64,000 nucleotides of DNA from Microlunatus elymi (GTDB lineage Bacteria > Actinomycetota > Actinomycetes > Propionibacteriales > Propionibacteriaceae). The notes beneath the pieces were generated by a model. The model searched no databases. It had not been told where the DNA came from and worked only from the letters and a program-made list of their open reading frames with translations. The DNA is taken from NCBI RefSeq assembly GCF_007362775.1, contig NZ_CP041692.1, positions 5,057,195 through 5,121,194 of the forward strand. The letters are read 5' to 3'. Numbering within the stretch: the stretch's first letter is position 1; each line of letters opens with the position of its first letter. Positions 28,882 to 36,817 of the stretch are shown here, piece by piece. A program made the translations under genes and the position numbers.

Positions 28882-29796
28882 ATGAGGCAGTTGTCGCGCA
28901 CGCGCCTGAACGAGATCGCCCTGGCCATCCAAGCGGGCGGTGGAGTGATCCGGATCCGTGACCATCCGCAACTCGAAGGAACGATCCGATGGCTGGCCCG
29001 CGATGACAGGCTGGTCGCGATCCTTCCGGGGATCTTCACCACACCGGACACGCTGCAGGATCCGATCGTTCGGATCACCGCGGTGTGCGCCTGGGCGTCC
29101 GATGGAGTGATCGTCGGGCCTGCGGCCGCCCGGATCAGTTTCTGGCCGACGATCCGGGTCGACGACATCGGGGTTGCCCTGCGATCGGGTCGCGCGCATC
29201 GTGCCGGGATCCGGATCGAGCGCCGGACGATACCGCCGGACTTCGTTCGGAGGACAGGTCCGTTGGCCTACACCTGCCCGGCGCTCACGGCGATCGATCT
29301 GGTGCGGGCGACCGGGGTCGCCGATGCCTTCGACATCGTCCTGCGCGAACGATCGACCACCCTGGCCGAACTCCGGGAGGTCTTCGATCAACTGCCCAAC
29401 CGTCGCGGCAACCAGCTGTGCGCCGAACTCATCGAGGACTCCCGGGACGAGCCTTGGTCGCCGCCGGAGCGAGACCTGCACCGGCTGATGCGCACAGCGG
29501 GGATCACCGGCTGGGTCGCGAACAGGCGCTCGCGGATCGGCACCCACACCTACGCCGCCGACCTCCGGTTCTCCAGGCTCAAGCTGGCTATCGAAGTGGA
29601 CGGGTACGAGGTGCACAGCCGCCGAGACGTGTTCGAGAACGATCGTGCCCGCAACAACGACTTCGTCCTCGAAGGCTGGACCGTGCTGCATTTCACCCCT
29701 CGGCAGATCGCCGACCGGCCCGACTGGGTGATCGGTCAGATCCTCCGCGCGATCGAGATGCTGGCCGCGGCGTGGACGAGCGGAATCAGGCGGTGA
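28882..29796 (+). CDS. AbiEi-like / DUF559 endonuclease-fold protein
   Basis: A 304-residue protein. The N-terminal region (to about residue 190) resembles the AbiEi-antitoxin-like domain found in many actinobacterial proteins: a winged helix, then LVAILPGIFTTP and CPALTAIDLVR. The C-terminal region (about 195-300) is a DUF559/Vsr-like PD-(D/E)XK domain with ADLRFSRLKLAIEVDGYEVH and NDFVLEGWTVLHFTPRQI. Asp, Glu and the following charged residues of the nuclease core are retained. The cognate AbiEii toxin is absent. The ATG at 28882 is the likeliest start, but there is no good ribosome site. The last 11 bases overlap the convergent aldo/keto reductase gene. Confidence 0.8.
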   Translation: MRQLSRTRLNEIALAIQAGGGVIRIRDHPQLEGTIRWLARDDRLVAILPGIFTTPDTLQDPIVRITAVCAWASDGVIVGPAAARISFWPTIRVDDIGVALRSGRAHRAGIRIERRTIPPDFVRRTGPLAYTCPALTAIDLVRATGVADAFDIVLRERSTTLAELREVFDQLPNRRGNQLCAELIEDSRDEPWSPPERDLHRLMRTAGITGWVANRRSRIGTHTYAADLRFSRLKLAIEVDGYEVHSRRDVFENDRARNNDFVLEGWTVLHFTPRQIADRPDWVIGQILRAIEMLAAAWTSGIRR

Positions 29797-30730
29797 GCCG
29801 GACCAACTCGTTGAGGTCGTCGTCAGTGGGCTCCCAGAGGCCGGCGGCGACGTTGGCCTCGATCTGCTCGACCTTGGTCGCGCCGGCGATCACCGACCCG
29901 ACGGTCGGCATCGTCGCCAGGCCGCCGATGGCCACCTGCAACAGGCTGATGCCGCGGTCGTCGGCGTACTTGTGCAGCGCCTCGATCTTGTCGAAGTCCG
30001 CGGCGGCGAGCCGACCGGGATTGCCGGCCAACCGGCTGCCGTCGGGCGCCGCCTGATCCCGCTTGTACTTGCCCGTCAGCAGCCCCGAGGCGAGCGGGAA
30101 GTACGGCAGCAGCCCCTGGCCGGTGTGCTCGAGGGCCGGCACCACCTCGGCCTCGACCCCTCGCTTCAGCCAGGAGTACTCGTTCTGGGCGGAGATGAAC
30201 GGCTCGTAGCCGCCGGTGTCTGCGGTCCAGTCGGCGTCGATGATCTGCCAGCCGGCAAAGTTGGACGAGCCAATGTATCTGATCTTGCCCTCGGCCACCA
30301 GCTCACTGAGCGCAGCCAGGGTCTCCTCGATCGGGGTGTTCGGATCGGGCCAGTGCAGCTGATAGAGGTCGATCCAGTCCGTGTCCAACCGTCGCAGGCT
30401 GTTCTCCACGGCGATCCGGACGTAGCGGCGCGATCCGCGCGCGCCCCAGTCCGGTCCGTTCTTCCCCTTCATGTCACCGCCGAACTTCGTGGCGACAATC
30501 ACCTCGTCCCGTCGGCCCGCCAACGCCTTGCCCAGCAGGGTTTCCGAGCCGCCGCCTCCGCCGTACACGTCGGCGGTGTCGAACAGCGTGATGCCGGCGT
30601 CGATGGCGGCGTGCACCACCTTCGGCACATCCTCGTCGGGCATCCGGCCGGCGAAGTTGTTGCAACCCAACCCGACGGTGGAGACGGCCAGCCCGGACTT
30701 GCCGAGCTGCTGGTAGGTCATATCCGACAC
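29786..30730 (-). CDS. Aldo/keto reductase
   Basis: A 314-residue NADPH-dependent oxidoreductase with a TIM-barrel fold. The catalytic tetrad is visible: Asp in LFDTADVYG with the Tyr, Lys in VATKFGG, and His in LYQLHWPD. The C-terminal coenzyme motif is TVGSVIAGATKVEQIEANV. The GTG at 30730 follows AGGAG by six bases; an ATG three codons later is the alternative. The substrate is unknown. It belongs to the large AKR group related to YajO and L-glyceraldehyde 3-phosphate reductases. Confidence 0.9.
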   Translation of the reverse strand: MSDMTYQQLGKSGLAVSTVGLGCNNFAGRMPDEDVPKVVHAAIDAGITLFDTADVYGGGGGSETLLGKALAGRRDEVIVATKFGGDMKGKNGPDWGARGSRRYVRIAVENSLRRLDTDWIDLYQLHWPDPNTPIEETLAALSELVAEGKIRYIGSSNFAGWQIIDADWTADTGGYEPFISAQNEYSWLKRGVEAEVVPALEHTGQGLLPYFPLASGLLTGKYKRDQAAPDGSRLAGNPGRLAAADFDKIEALHKYADDRGISLLQVAIGGLATMPTVGSVIAGATKVEQIEANVAAGLWEPTDDDLNELVRLTA

Positions 30731-30858
30731 GGCACACTCCTGCAGAAGTTGATCATGAACGACCAAGATCGACTTCGCGATCGCGGCCACCCGATGATCC
30801 TAGGCCGCGCCCTTGGTGTGCCGACGAGGGCCGTCCGGCAACCGGACGAACGTGCCGA

Positions 30859-31710
30859 CTACTGCCCCTGGTGGGGCGGCTGTTGTCCCTGCTGCGGCGG
30901 GTACTGCTGTTCGGTCTGCGGGTACGGCTGCTGCGGCGGATACTGCTGGCCCGGTTGCGGGTACGGCTGCTGCGCCGGTTGTTGCTGATAGTTCGGCGCC
31001 GTCGGCTGCTGCGGCGCGGGAGTCTGGGCCGGATTCGGTGTGCCGAAGCCCGGCACGGGATTGGACTGCTGCTGCGGCAGTTGCTGCTGGCCCTGCTGCG
31101 GCTGGACCTGCGGATCGCCGCGATAGGCGATCTCGCCGAAGTTGACACTCGGCGCGGTACGCGCCTGGGGATCGGTGACCTCAAAGTAGGTCGCCTTCTC
31201 GAAATGGAACAGCCCGGCGATCAGGTTCGAGGGGACGCTCTCCACTCGGGTGTTGTACTGCCGGACGTTGGCGTTGTAGAAACGCCGCCCGTTGGCGATC
31301 CGGTCCTCGGTCTCGGCCAGCGCGCGCTGCAACTCGAGGAAGTTCTGGTTGCTCTGCAGATTCGGGTAGGCCTCGACGCTGACCATCAGACCGTGTACGG
31401 CGCCGGTCAGCTGGTCCTCCACCGCCGCCCGCTCCGGGGTCGGGTTGCCGCCCTGGGCCAGCGATCGCGCCTGACCGCGGAGCCGGGTGATGTCCTCCAG
31501 GGTGTTGCGCTCGTGCGCGGCGTAGGCCCGTACGGTCTCGATCAGGTTGGGCAGCAGCTCGTACCGCCGATTCAGCTCGACGTCGACCTGCCGCCAGGAC
31601 TCCTGGATCCGGTTCCGGTCGCGGACAAACCCGTTGTACGACGTGACCAGCAGCACCGCGACGATCGCGAGCACGATCAACACGATGATGATGACGATGG
31701 CGGCGTTCAT
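30859..31710 (-). CDS. LemA family protein with Gln/Pro-rich tail
   Basis: A 283-residue membrane-anchored protein. One N-terminal span (about residues 4-24) is followed by the LemA core, with YNGFVRDRNRIQESWRQVDV, RYELLPNLIETV and YPNLQSNQNFLELQ. The core is helical and probably cytoplasmic or extracellular depending on topology. After about residue 200 comes a low-complexity tail built from QQPYPQPGQQYPP-like repeats, unusual for LemA and similar in style to the Pro/Gln-rich N-terminus of the membrane protein at 33180-33917. The function of LemA is not established. Confidence 0.9.
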   Translation of the reverse strand: MNAAIVIIIVLIVLAIVAVLLVTSYNGFVRDRNRIQESWRQVDVELNRRYELLPNLIETVRAYAAHERNTLEDITRLRGQARSLAQGGNPTPERAAVEDQLTGAVHGLMVSVEAYPNLQSNQNFLELQRALAETEDRIANGRRFYNANVRQYNTRVESVPSNLIAGLFHFEKATYFEVTDPQARTAPSVNFGEIAYRGDPQVQPQQGQQQLPQQQSNPVPGFGTPNPAQTPAPQQPTAPNYQQQPAQQPYPQPGQQYPPQQPYPQTEQQYPPQQGQQPPHQGQ

Positions 31711-31823
31711 CAGCTCATTCCTCGCAGTTCGACGACTCCCGGACCCGCCCGGGTGGTCTTGACCCTATGTGATCAAGGGTGATGTCAAGCCCAACTCGAT
31801 CAGGCCAACTCGATCGGGCTCGA
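31711..31823 (-). promoter_or_regulatory. lemA promoter region with short repeats
   Basis: On the minus strand TTGACA is followed after about 15 bases by TAGGGT, a plausible promoter for lemA. The same stretch contains ACCCT/AGGGT inverted arms and three CTCGATCAGGC-like direct repeats next to the pyrE end. Confidence 0.4.
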
Positions 31824-32375
31824 TCAGGCCAGCCCGAGTTCGCTCGCGCTGATCGCGTAGCGGTACTCCAGCCCCTCGGCCGCGATCTTCTCCGCGGCGC
31901 CGGTGTCCCGGTCGATGATCACCGCTACCGCGACCACCTCGGCACCTGCCTGGCGCAGCGCCTGGACCGCGGTCAACACCGAACCGCCGGTGGTGCTGGT
32001 GTCCTCGACCGCGAGCACCCGCCGCCCGGCCACGTCGGTGCCCTCGATCAACCGCTGCAGCCCGTGCGCCTTCTGCGACTTGCGCACCACGAACGCATCC
32101 AGCCGTCCACCCGCCGCGGCCGCTGCATGCAGCATCGAGGTGGCGACCGGATCGGCGCCCAGGGTCAGCCCGCCGACCGCGTCGAAGTCAAGATCACGGG
32201 TCAGCTCCCGCATCACCCGGCCGACCAGCGGAGCCGCTGCCCCGTCCAACGTCACCCGGCGCATGTCGACGTAGTAGTCGGCCTGCCGTCCCGACGACAG
32301 GGTGACCTGCTGACGCACCACGGCAAGGTTCTGGATCGCCTCGACCAACTCGGCCCGATCCTGCTCGATCGTCAT
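31824..32375 (-). CDS. pyrE: Orotate phosphoribosyltransferase
   Basis: A 183-residue enzyme of pyrimidine synthesis that makes orotidine 5'-phosphate from orotate and PRPP. The PRPP motif VLAVEDTSTTGGS and the loop VVRKSQKAHGLQR are clear, and LTLGADPVATSM matches the family. Length is short but normal for actinobacterial PyrE. A TAGGGT box lies six bases before the ATG, so the mRNA is probably leaderless. It is not next to other pyr genes. Confidence 0.95.
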   Translation of the reverse strand: MTIEQDRAELVEAIQNLAVVRQQVTLSSGRQADYYVDMRRVTLDGAAAPLVGRVMRELTRDLDFDAVGGLTLGADPVATSMLHAAAAAGGRLDAFVVRKSQKAHGLQRLIEGTDVAGRRVLAVEDTSTTGGSVLTAVQALRQAGAEVVAVAVIIDRDTGAAEKIAAEGLEYRYAISASELGLA

Positions 32376-32381
32376 AGCCGA

Positions 32382-32387
32382 ACCCTA
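32382..32387 (-). promoter_or_regulatory. -10 box of a leaderless promoter (pyrE)
   Basis: On the minus strand TAGGGT precedes the ATG at 32375 by six bases. It lies in the 19 bases between the sortase stop and pyrE. Confidence 0.5.
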
Positions 32388-32394
32388 ACGGCTC

Positions 32395-33114
32395 TCAGCT
32401 CTTCTTCCTGCTGTCGATCAGATGGCCGAAGCCGACCGAGCGATCCGGCGAATGGAACAGGTCCTGGCAGGTGGTGAGCGTGATCAACTTCTTCGTCGGC
32501 TCGGCGTTCGGCTTGCCCGGCACGGGATCGAGCACCCAGCTGTCGGTGTCGGTGACGGTCAGCTTCTTCGGCGCATTGTCGATGGCGTAGGTGTAGATCT
32601 TGGTACGAGTTTCCACCACCACCTGATCGCCGCGGTTCAGTTCCAGCAGCTTGCTGAACGGCTCGCCGTGGGTGATCCGGTGCCCCGCAACGGCGAAGTT
32701 CCCGACCTGCCCCGGATCCGCGGTCTGGGAGTAGTGCCCGATGCCACGCGCCAGCACGTCGTCGGAAGTCCCTTCCAGGACAGGGATCTCGTGCAGACCG
32801 ATGGCCGGGATGGACAGCAGCGCGATCGCATCGCCCGGGATCACGGTGTCCTTCTTCGACGTTCCCCCCTGCTGGGGATCGGCCGATGTCGCTGGCTGCT
32901 GCCACTGCCGTTTGAGCTGCTCGCGTTCGGAGTCGTACGCGTGCCGGGAGGTGATGTTGGTCCCGTACAACTGGTAGCCGACATAGCCGAGCACGCCGAC
33001 GCCGAACGCGATCAACAGCACCCCGACGACGGTGAGGATCCGGCTGCCGCGGCGCCGCGGTCGGTCGCGCCGAGACGGCGTGGTCGGGTCGGCTGGAGAA
33101 CTCACCCGGCCCAT
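32395..33114 (-). CDS. Class E sortase
   Basis: A 239-residue membrane-anchored transpeptidase that attaches surface proteins to the cell wall. A basic N-terminus (RRDRPRRRGSR) is followed by one membrane span (about residues 25-50) and the sortase barrel. Catalytic His is in AVAGHRITHG, Cys in TLTTCQ and Arg in SPDRSVGFG. Class E enzymes in high-GC Gram-positives recognise LAXTG-type signals. No protein in this window ends in such a signal, so its clients lie elsewhere. Confidence 0.92.
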   Translation of the reverse strand: MGRVSSPADPTTPSRRDRPRRRGSRILTVVGVLLIAFGVGVLGYVGYQLYGTNITSRHAYDSEREQLKRQWQQPATSADPQQGGTSKKDTVIPGDAIALLSIPAIGLHEIPVLEGTSDDVLARGIGHYSQTADPGQVGNFAVAGHRITHGEPFSKLLELNRGDQVVVETRTKIYTYAIDNAPKKLTVTDTDSWVLDPVPGKPNAEPTKKLITLTTCQDLFHSPDRSVGFGHLIDSRKKS

Positions 33115-33179
33115 TTTGCCTGCTCGGCCTGATCTTGCCTGCTCCGCATGGCCCGCGGCGGACGCGGTTAGGCGGTTCG

Positions 33180-33917
33180 TCAGCCGGGGACGTCGGCCGG
33201 CCGCGTGCTGGTGCACCACTGGCTGACCGCCGGCGTCCACAAGATCAAGCAGGCGAAGGCGATGTAGGCGGCGCCGGGCAGAATCCAGATCAGTTCGTTG
33301 CTCAGCAACGCACCGGCCAGCACGATGCTGACCACGCCCACCGCGGAGATCACGATCCGCGGCCACGGTGCGCGTTTGAGCAGGAAGAAGCTCATCACCA
33401 CCGCAACCGCAGGGGCCCCGAACAGCACCGCCGCCAGGCCGTTGATCATCCGCAGATGAAAACTCTCCAGCATGTGGTAGATCGCACCTTCGGCCCCGCC
33501 GTAGGCGAACGAGCCGCGGGCGACGTAAGCGAAGATCCAGGTGAAGCCCAGCGCCGCCATCCACAGTAGAGAACCGGTGATGATCATCACCAACGACAAG
33601 GTGATCATGGCCGGTCGTTGATCAACCTGGCGAATCGGCTCGGCGACCCGATACGGAAATCCGGCCACCCCGGGTCGCTGCGGTTGTTGCCGGGGCTGCT
33701 GCTGCATGCCCGGTTGCTGGATGCCCGGCTGCTGAGCACCGACCGGGCGCGGCCCACCCTGCGGAGCCGGGGCCGGGTAGCCCTGCGAGGGTGTGCTGCC
33801 CGTCGGCGGGCCGAAGTACGGTCCGGCACCCAGTCGGGAACCGGCGCGCGGATCCTGCGGGGCAGCGAACTCGGGATGCGGCTGCGACCCGTACTGTCCG
33901 CCCGTCTCGTCGGTCAC
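33180..33917 (-). CDS. Membrane protein with Pro/Gln-rich N-terminus
   Basis: A 245-residue protein of unknown family. The first 90 residues are low complexity (GYPAPAPQGG, QPGIQQPGMQQQPRQQPQ) and probably cytoplasmic. Four membrane spans follow between about residues 103 and 233. The GTG at 33917 lies seven bases after a TAGCCT box. It stands next to sortase E and, two genes away, a LemA protein with a similar Pro/Gln tail. Confidence 0.75.
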   Translation of the reverse strand: MTDETGGQYGSQPHPEFAAPQDPRAGSRLGAGPYFGPPTGSTPSQGYPAPAPQGGPRPVGAQQPGIQQPGMQQQPRQQPQRPGVAGFPYRVAEPIRQVDQRPAMITLSLVMIITGSLLWMAALGFTWIFAYVARGSFAYGGAEGAIYHMLESFHLRMINGLAAVLFGAPAVAVVMSFFLLKRAPWPRIVISAVGVVSIVLAGALLSNELIWILPGAAYIAFACLILWTPAVSQWCTSTRPADVPG

Positions 33918-33924
33918 CTCGCCC

Positions 33925-33930
33925 AGGCTA
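33925..33930 (-). promoter_or_regulatory. -10 box of a leaderless promoter (Pro-rich membrane protein)
   Basis: On the minus strand TAGCCT precedes the GTG at 33917 by seven bases. Confidence 0.5.
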
Positions 33931-34031
33931 GTCTGACCGGCGCCCTCCTACTGCATCCCGATCCACAGGCTCGTCTCACCCTGGGATCGTGATCTCACCG
34001 CGCTGAAGGTCGCCGCCCGAGCGCCGCGAAC

Positions 34032-35342
34032 TCAATGCAGCAAGGCGTCCAGCCGGTGGCCGGCAAGATCAAGTACGAGTTCGCACATCATCGCGTTCGC
34101 CCAGGAGAACCAGGCCCTGCTGAAGCGGGTCGGGTCGTTCGCGTCGAACGACTCGTGCATCTGGCCGGTGCCGCCGGTTGTCTCGACCAGCAGCCGTACC
34201 ATCGCGAGCTTCTCCTCGCGATCGGTCGCGGTCAGTCCCTGCACCGCCAGCGCGATCGGCCAGACGTAGCCGGGAAAGGTGTGCGGGCTGCCGATGCCCT
34301 GGGCGTACCTGCCCGCATAGAAATACGGGTTGGCCGGGCTCAAGATCATCTTCCGGGTGCGCAGGTAGGCCGGATCGTCGGCGGCCAGGTAGCCGGACAG
34401 CGGCAGCGACAGCAGGCTCGGCATGTTGGCGTCGTCCATCAGGACGTGGTGGCCGAGCCCGTCGGTCTCGTAGCAGTAGACGTCGCCGAACTCGGCATGA
34501 TCAACAACGCCGTACTTCTCGATCCCGGAGCGAATCGAGTCGCCGAGACGGGCGGCCCGCTCGGCCAACCGCGGATCACCGAGCAACTGATCGGCGATCG
34601 CCTCCAGGTAGCCGAGCACGACCACGGCGAACATGTTCCCGGGAACGTTGTAGTTGTACTGGCAGGCATCATCGCTGGGCCGGAACGCACTCCAGCTCAT
34701 CCCGGTCGGACCGACCGGTTCTCCCCTGCCGCCGCGGGACAGCGTCTCGCTGGCCTGTTCATGATCACGTTCGAAGAAGTAGACCGAATTCTCATGATCG
34801 AGTTCGAGCTCCCAGACGTCCAAGATCAGCTTCGCGATTTCGGCGAACCGCCCGTCCAGGTGATCGGTGCGGCCGGTGATCCGCCACAACGCATAGCCCA
34901 ACTCGATCGGGAAGCACAGCGAGTCGATCTCGTACTTGCGCTCCCACACCTGCGGCGGCGCGTCCGACCGGTCGGCAGCATGCGGGCTCGGCTCCGTTCC
35001 CCGCTTGAAGGAATTGGCGTAGCGGTCGATCGCGATGAACTCGACCTGCCGGCGAAACACGCCCACCAACGTCTCGGCCAGTGCCGGATCTTCGCCGCAC
35101 AAGATCAAATACGGCCTGATCTGCGCGGCCGAGTCACGCAGCCACATGGCCGGGATGTCGCCGGTCAGCAGGTAGGTGGTGCCGTCGGCCGCCAACTCGG
35201 CGACCGCGGGCAGGTTGTCGGCCATCACCGACCGGAACAACCCGGTCACGGTCGCATCCCCGACCGCCGCATCGACCTCGGCGGTGATGGATTCCAACAG
35301 CACCGGGTCGATGCGAGCAGACGGATGGGCGGTGGAGATCAT
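34032..35342 (-). CDS. Glycoside hydrolase family 125 exo-alpha-1,6-mannosidase
   Basis: A 436-residue (alpha/alpha)6-barrel enzyme. TGDIPAMWLRDSAAQ, RYANSFKRG, YEIDSLCFPIELGYALW, ANMPSLLSLPLSGYL and HESFDANDPTRFSRAWFSWANAMM are hallmark stretches of GH125, which removes non-reducing alpha-1,6-mannose by inversion. There is no signal peptide, so it acts in the cytoplasm on imported oligosaccharides. It lies 35 bases downstream of a ROK regulator on the same strand and is probably co-transcribed. No sugar transporter is adjacent. Confidence 0.92.
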   Translation of the reverse strand: MISTAHPSARIDPVLLESITAEVDAAVGDATVTGLFRSVMADNLPAVAELAADGTTYLLTGDIPAMWLRDSAAQIRPYLILCGEDPALAETLVGVFRRQVEFIAIDRYANSFKRGTEPSPHAADRSDAPPQVWERKYEIDSLCFPIELGYALWRITGRTDHLDGRFAEIAKLILDVWELELDHENSVYFFERDHEQASETLSRGGRGEPVGPTGMSWSAFRPSDDACQYNYNVPGNMFAVVVLGYLEAIADQLLGDPRLAERAARLGDSIRSGIEKYGVVDHAEFGDVYCYETDGLGHHVLMDDANMPSLLSLPLSGYLAADDPAYLRTRKMILSPANPYFYAGRYAQGIGSPHTFPGYVWPIALAVQGLTATDREEKLAMVRLLVETTGGTGQMHESFDANDPTRFSRAWFSWANAMMCELVLDLAGHRLDALLH

Positions 35343-35377
35343 GCAGTGTTCCTCGGGAATGGTTTGGCTGGGGAGAG

Positions 35378-36613
35378 TCAGCCGGCCAGCAGGACGGCCG
35401 GGTTGGTGGAGAAGGTGTGGTCGAGCACCAGACTGGCGGCGCCGACGGCACCGACGTCCTCGCCGATCCGAGTGCCGGAGACGGTGATCGGCTGAATTGA
35501 TTGCAAGGCGTGCCGGCGGTAGAGCTCGGAAAATCGTTCCTCGGTGAAGAACGGAGACAGGGTGCGCCAGTGCGGTCCGCCGAAGACGATCCGATCAAGA
35601 TCAAGAAGCAGGGTGATGTCCTCGCAACCCTTCAGGATGCCGCGGACCATCTCGTCCATCACCCCGATCGCCTCGGCCCGTCCGGTCAGGGCGTTGTCGG
35701 CGAGTTGAACCAGCGCGGCCTCGACCTGCAGCCGGTCGTCCAGATCGACGTCGTCGTCGAGCGCGCCGACCGCCAACCCGTGCTGGACCAGCCGTCGCGG
35801 ATGACTTCCCTCGCCGAGGCAGCCGGTGTAGCCGCAGGAACAGGGCAGACCGTCGTTGCTGACGATCATGTTGCCGATCTGGCCCGAGTTGTGGGTCTTG
35901 CCGCGGAAGACCTCGTCGTTGAGCACCAGTCCGGCTCCGACACCGGTGCCGAGATAGAAGAAGAGGAAGTTGCCGCCGCCGCCCTGCCACTTCTCCGCGC
36001 TGGCCGCCGCGGTGACGTCCTTGTCCAGCAGCACCGGCAGGTCGACGGCATCGCGGACCGCATCGCGCAACGGCACCGACTGCCAGCCGGACAGGTTGGG
36101 CGGGTCGACGAGCACGCCCCGATCGACGTCGATCGGGCCCGGGGCCGCCATTCCGACCCCGACGATCTTGCCCCGGCTCACCCCGGTCTCGGTGATCAAC
36201 TCCTCGATCTGCGCGACGATCTCGCGGGTGGTGAGCTCCGGATCCGGGTCCGCCGGCGTCGGCCTGCTGGCGTGGGCCAACGTCTCACCGACCAGGTTCA
36301 AGATCACGTAGGTGATCACGGCCGGATCCAGATGAACGCCGATGGCGTACTGACCGTCCGGGTTGAGGTTGAGCATCGTACGAGGCTTGCCGCGGGCGAT
36401 AGGTGCTCGGCGGCCCTCGGCGATCAAGCCGGACGCCAGCAATTGGCGAACGATGTTGGTGACCGCCTGAGCCGACAGCCCGGTGGCTGCGGCGAGTTCG
36501 ACCCGGCTGACCCCGTCGGGGCTGCGACGGATGGCGTTGAGGATCACCGTCTGGTTGAAGTCGGCAATCCGACCCTGACTGGCCGCACGGCGGGTCGCCA
36601 CTGACGAGCTCAT
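35378..36613 (-). CDS. ROK family transcriptional repressor
   Basis: A 411-residue NagC/Mlc/XylR-type regulator. The N-terminal winged helix (about residues 18-75) includes GVSRVELAAATGLSAQAVTNIVRQLL. The sugar-kinase-like ROK domain follows, with GVGMAAPGPID and the zinc-binding CSCGYTGCLGEGS. The ATG at 36613 follows GGAAGGAG by six bases; longer frames are not supported. It probably senses a mannose-derived ligand and controls itself and the GH125 gene. Candidate operators lie at 36644-36689 and 36751-36771. Confidence 0.92.
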   Translation of the reverse strand: MSSSVATRRAASQGRIADFNQTVILNAIRRSPDGVSRVELAAATGLSAQAVTNIVRQLLASGLIAEGRRAPIARGKPRTMLNLNPDGQYAIGVHLDPAVITYVILNLVGETLAHASRPTPADPDPELTTREIVAQIEELITETGVSRGKIVGVGMAAPGPIDVDRGVLVDPPNLSGWQSVPLRDAVRDAVDLPVLLDKDVTAAASAEKWQGGGGNFLFFYLGTGVGAGLVLNDEVFRGKTHNSGQIGNMIVSNDGLPCSCGYTGCLGEGSHPRRLVQHGLAVGALDDDVDLDDRLQVEAALVQLADNALTGRAEAIGVMDEMVRGILKGCEDITLLLDLDRIVFGGPHWRTLSPFFTEERFSELYRRHALQSIQPITVSGTRIGEDVGAVGAASLVLDHTFSTNPAVLLAG

Positions 36614-36643
36614 CGGCCACTCCTTCCGTTCGCGAGCCGGACA

Positions 36644-36669
36644 GGGTGAGCCTGGATCCAGGCTCACCC
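36644..36669. promoter_or_regulatory. Perfect 26-bp palindrome in the ROK leader
   Basis: GGGTGAGCCTGGA is followed directly by its reverse complement. A second inverted repeat, CCAGGT-TCG-ACCTGG, follows at 36675-36689 and shares the CCAGG core. They lie 30-75 bases upstream of the ROK start codon. They could be operators or an RNA hairpin in the leader. Confidence 0.6.
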
Positions 36670-36750
36670 CGAATCCAGGTTCGACCTGGTTCAATCTGCC
36701 TCATCCGGGTCCTACTGACAGCCGGATTTCGGGACCGTAATGGGCACAGG

Positions 36751-36771
36751 TTAGTCAAACGGATTGATTAA
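36751..36771. promoter_or_regulatory. Candidate ROK operator
   Basis: TTAGTCAA-ACGGA-TTGATTAA: eight-base arms with one mismatch, AT-rich in a GC-rich setting. Its form resembles Mlc/NagC-type sites. It lies about 140 bases upstream of the ROK start and near the probable promoter. Confidence 0.5.
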
Positions 36772-36817
36772 TGTGGCCCGATATCAGATTTTGTCTGGAT
36801 CGGCGGGTAGATCGCCG

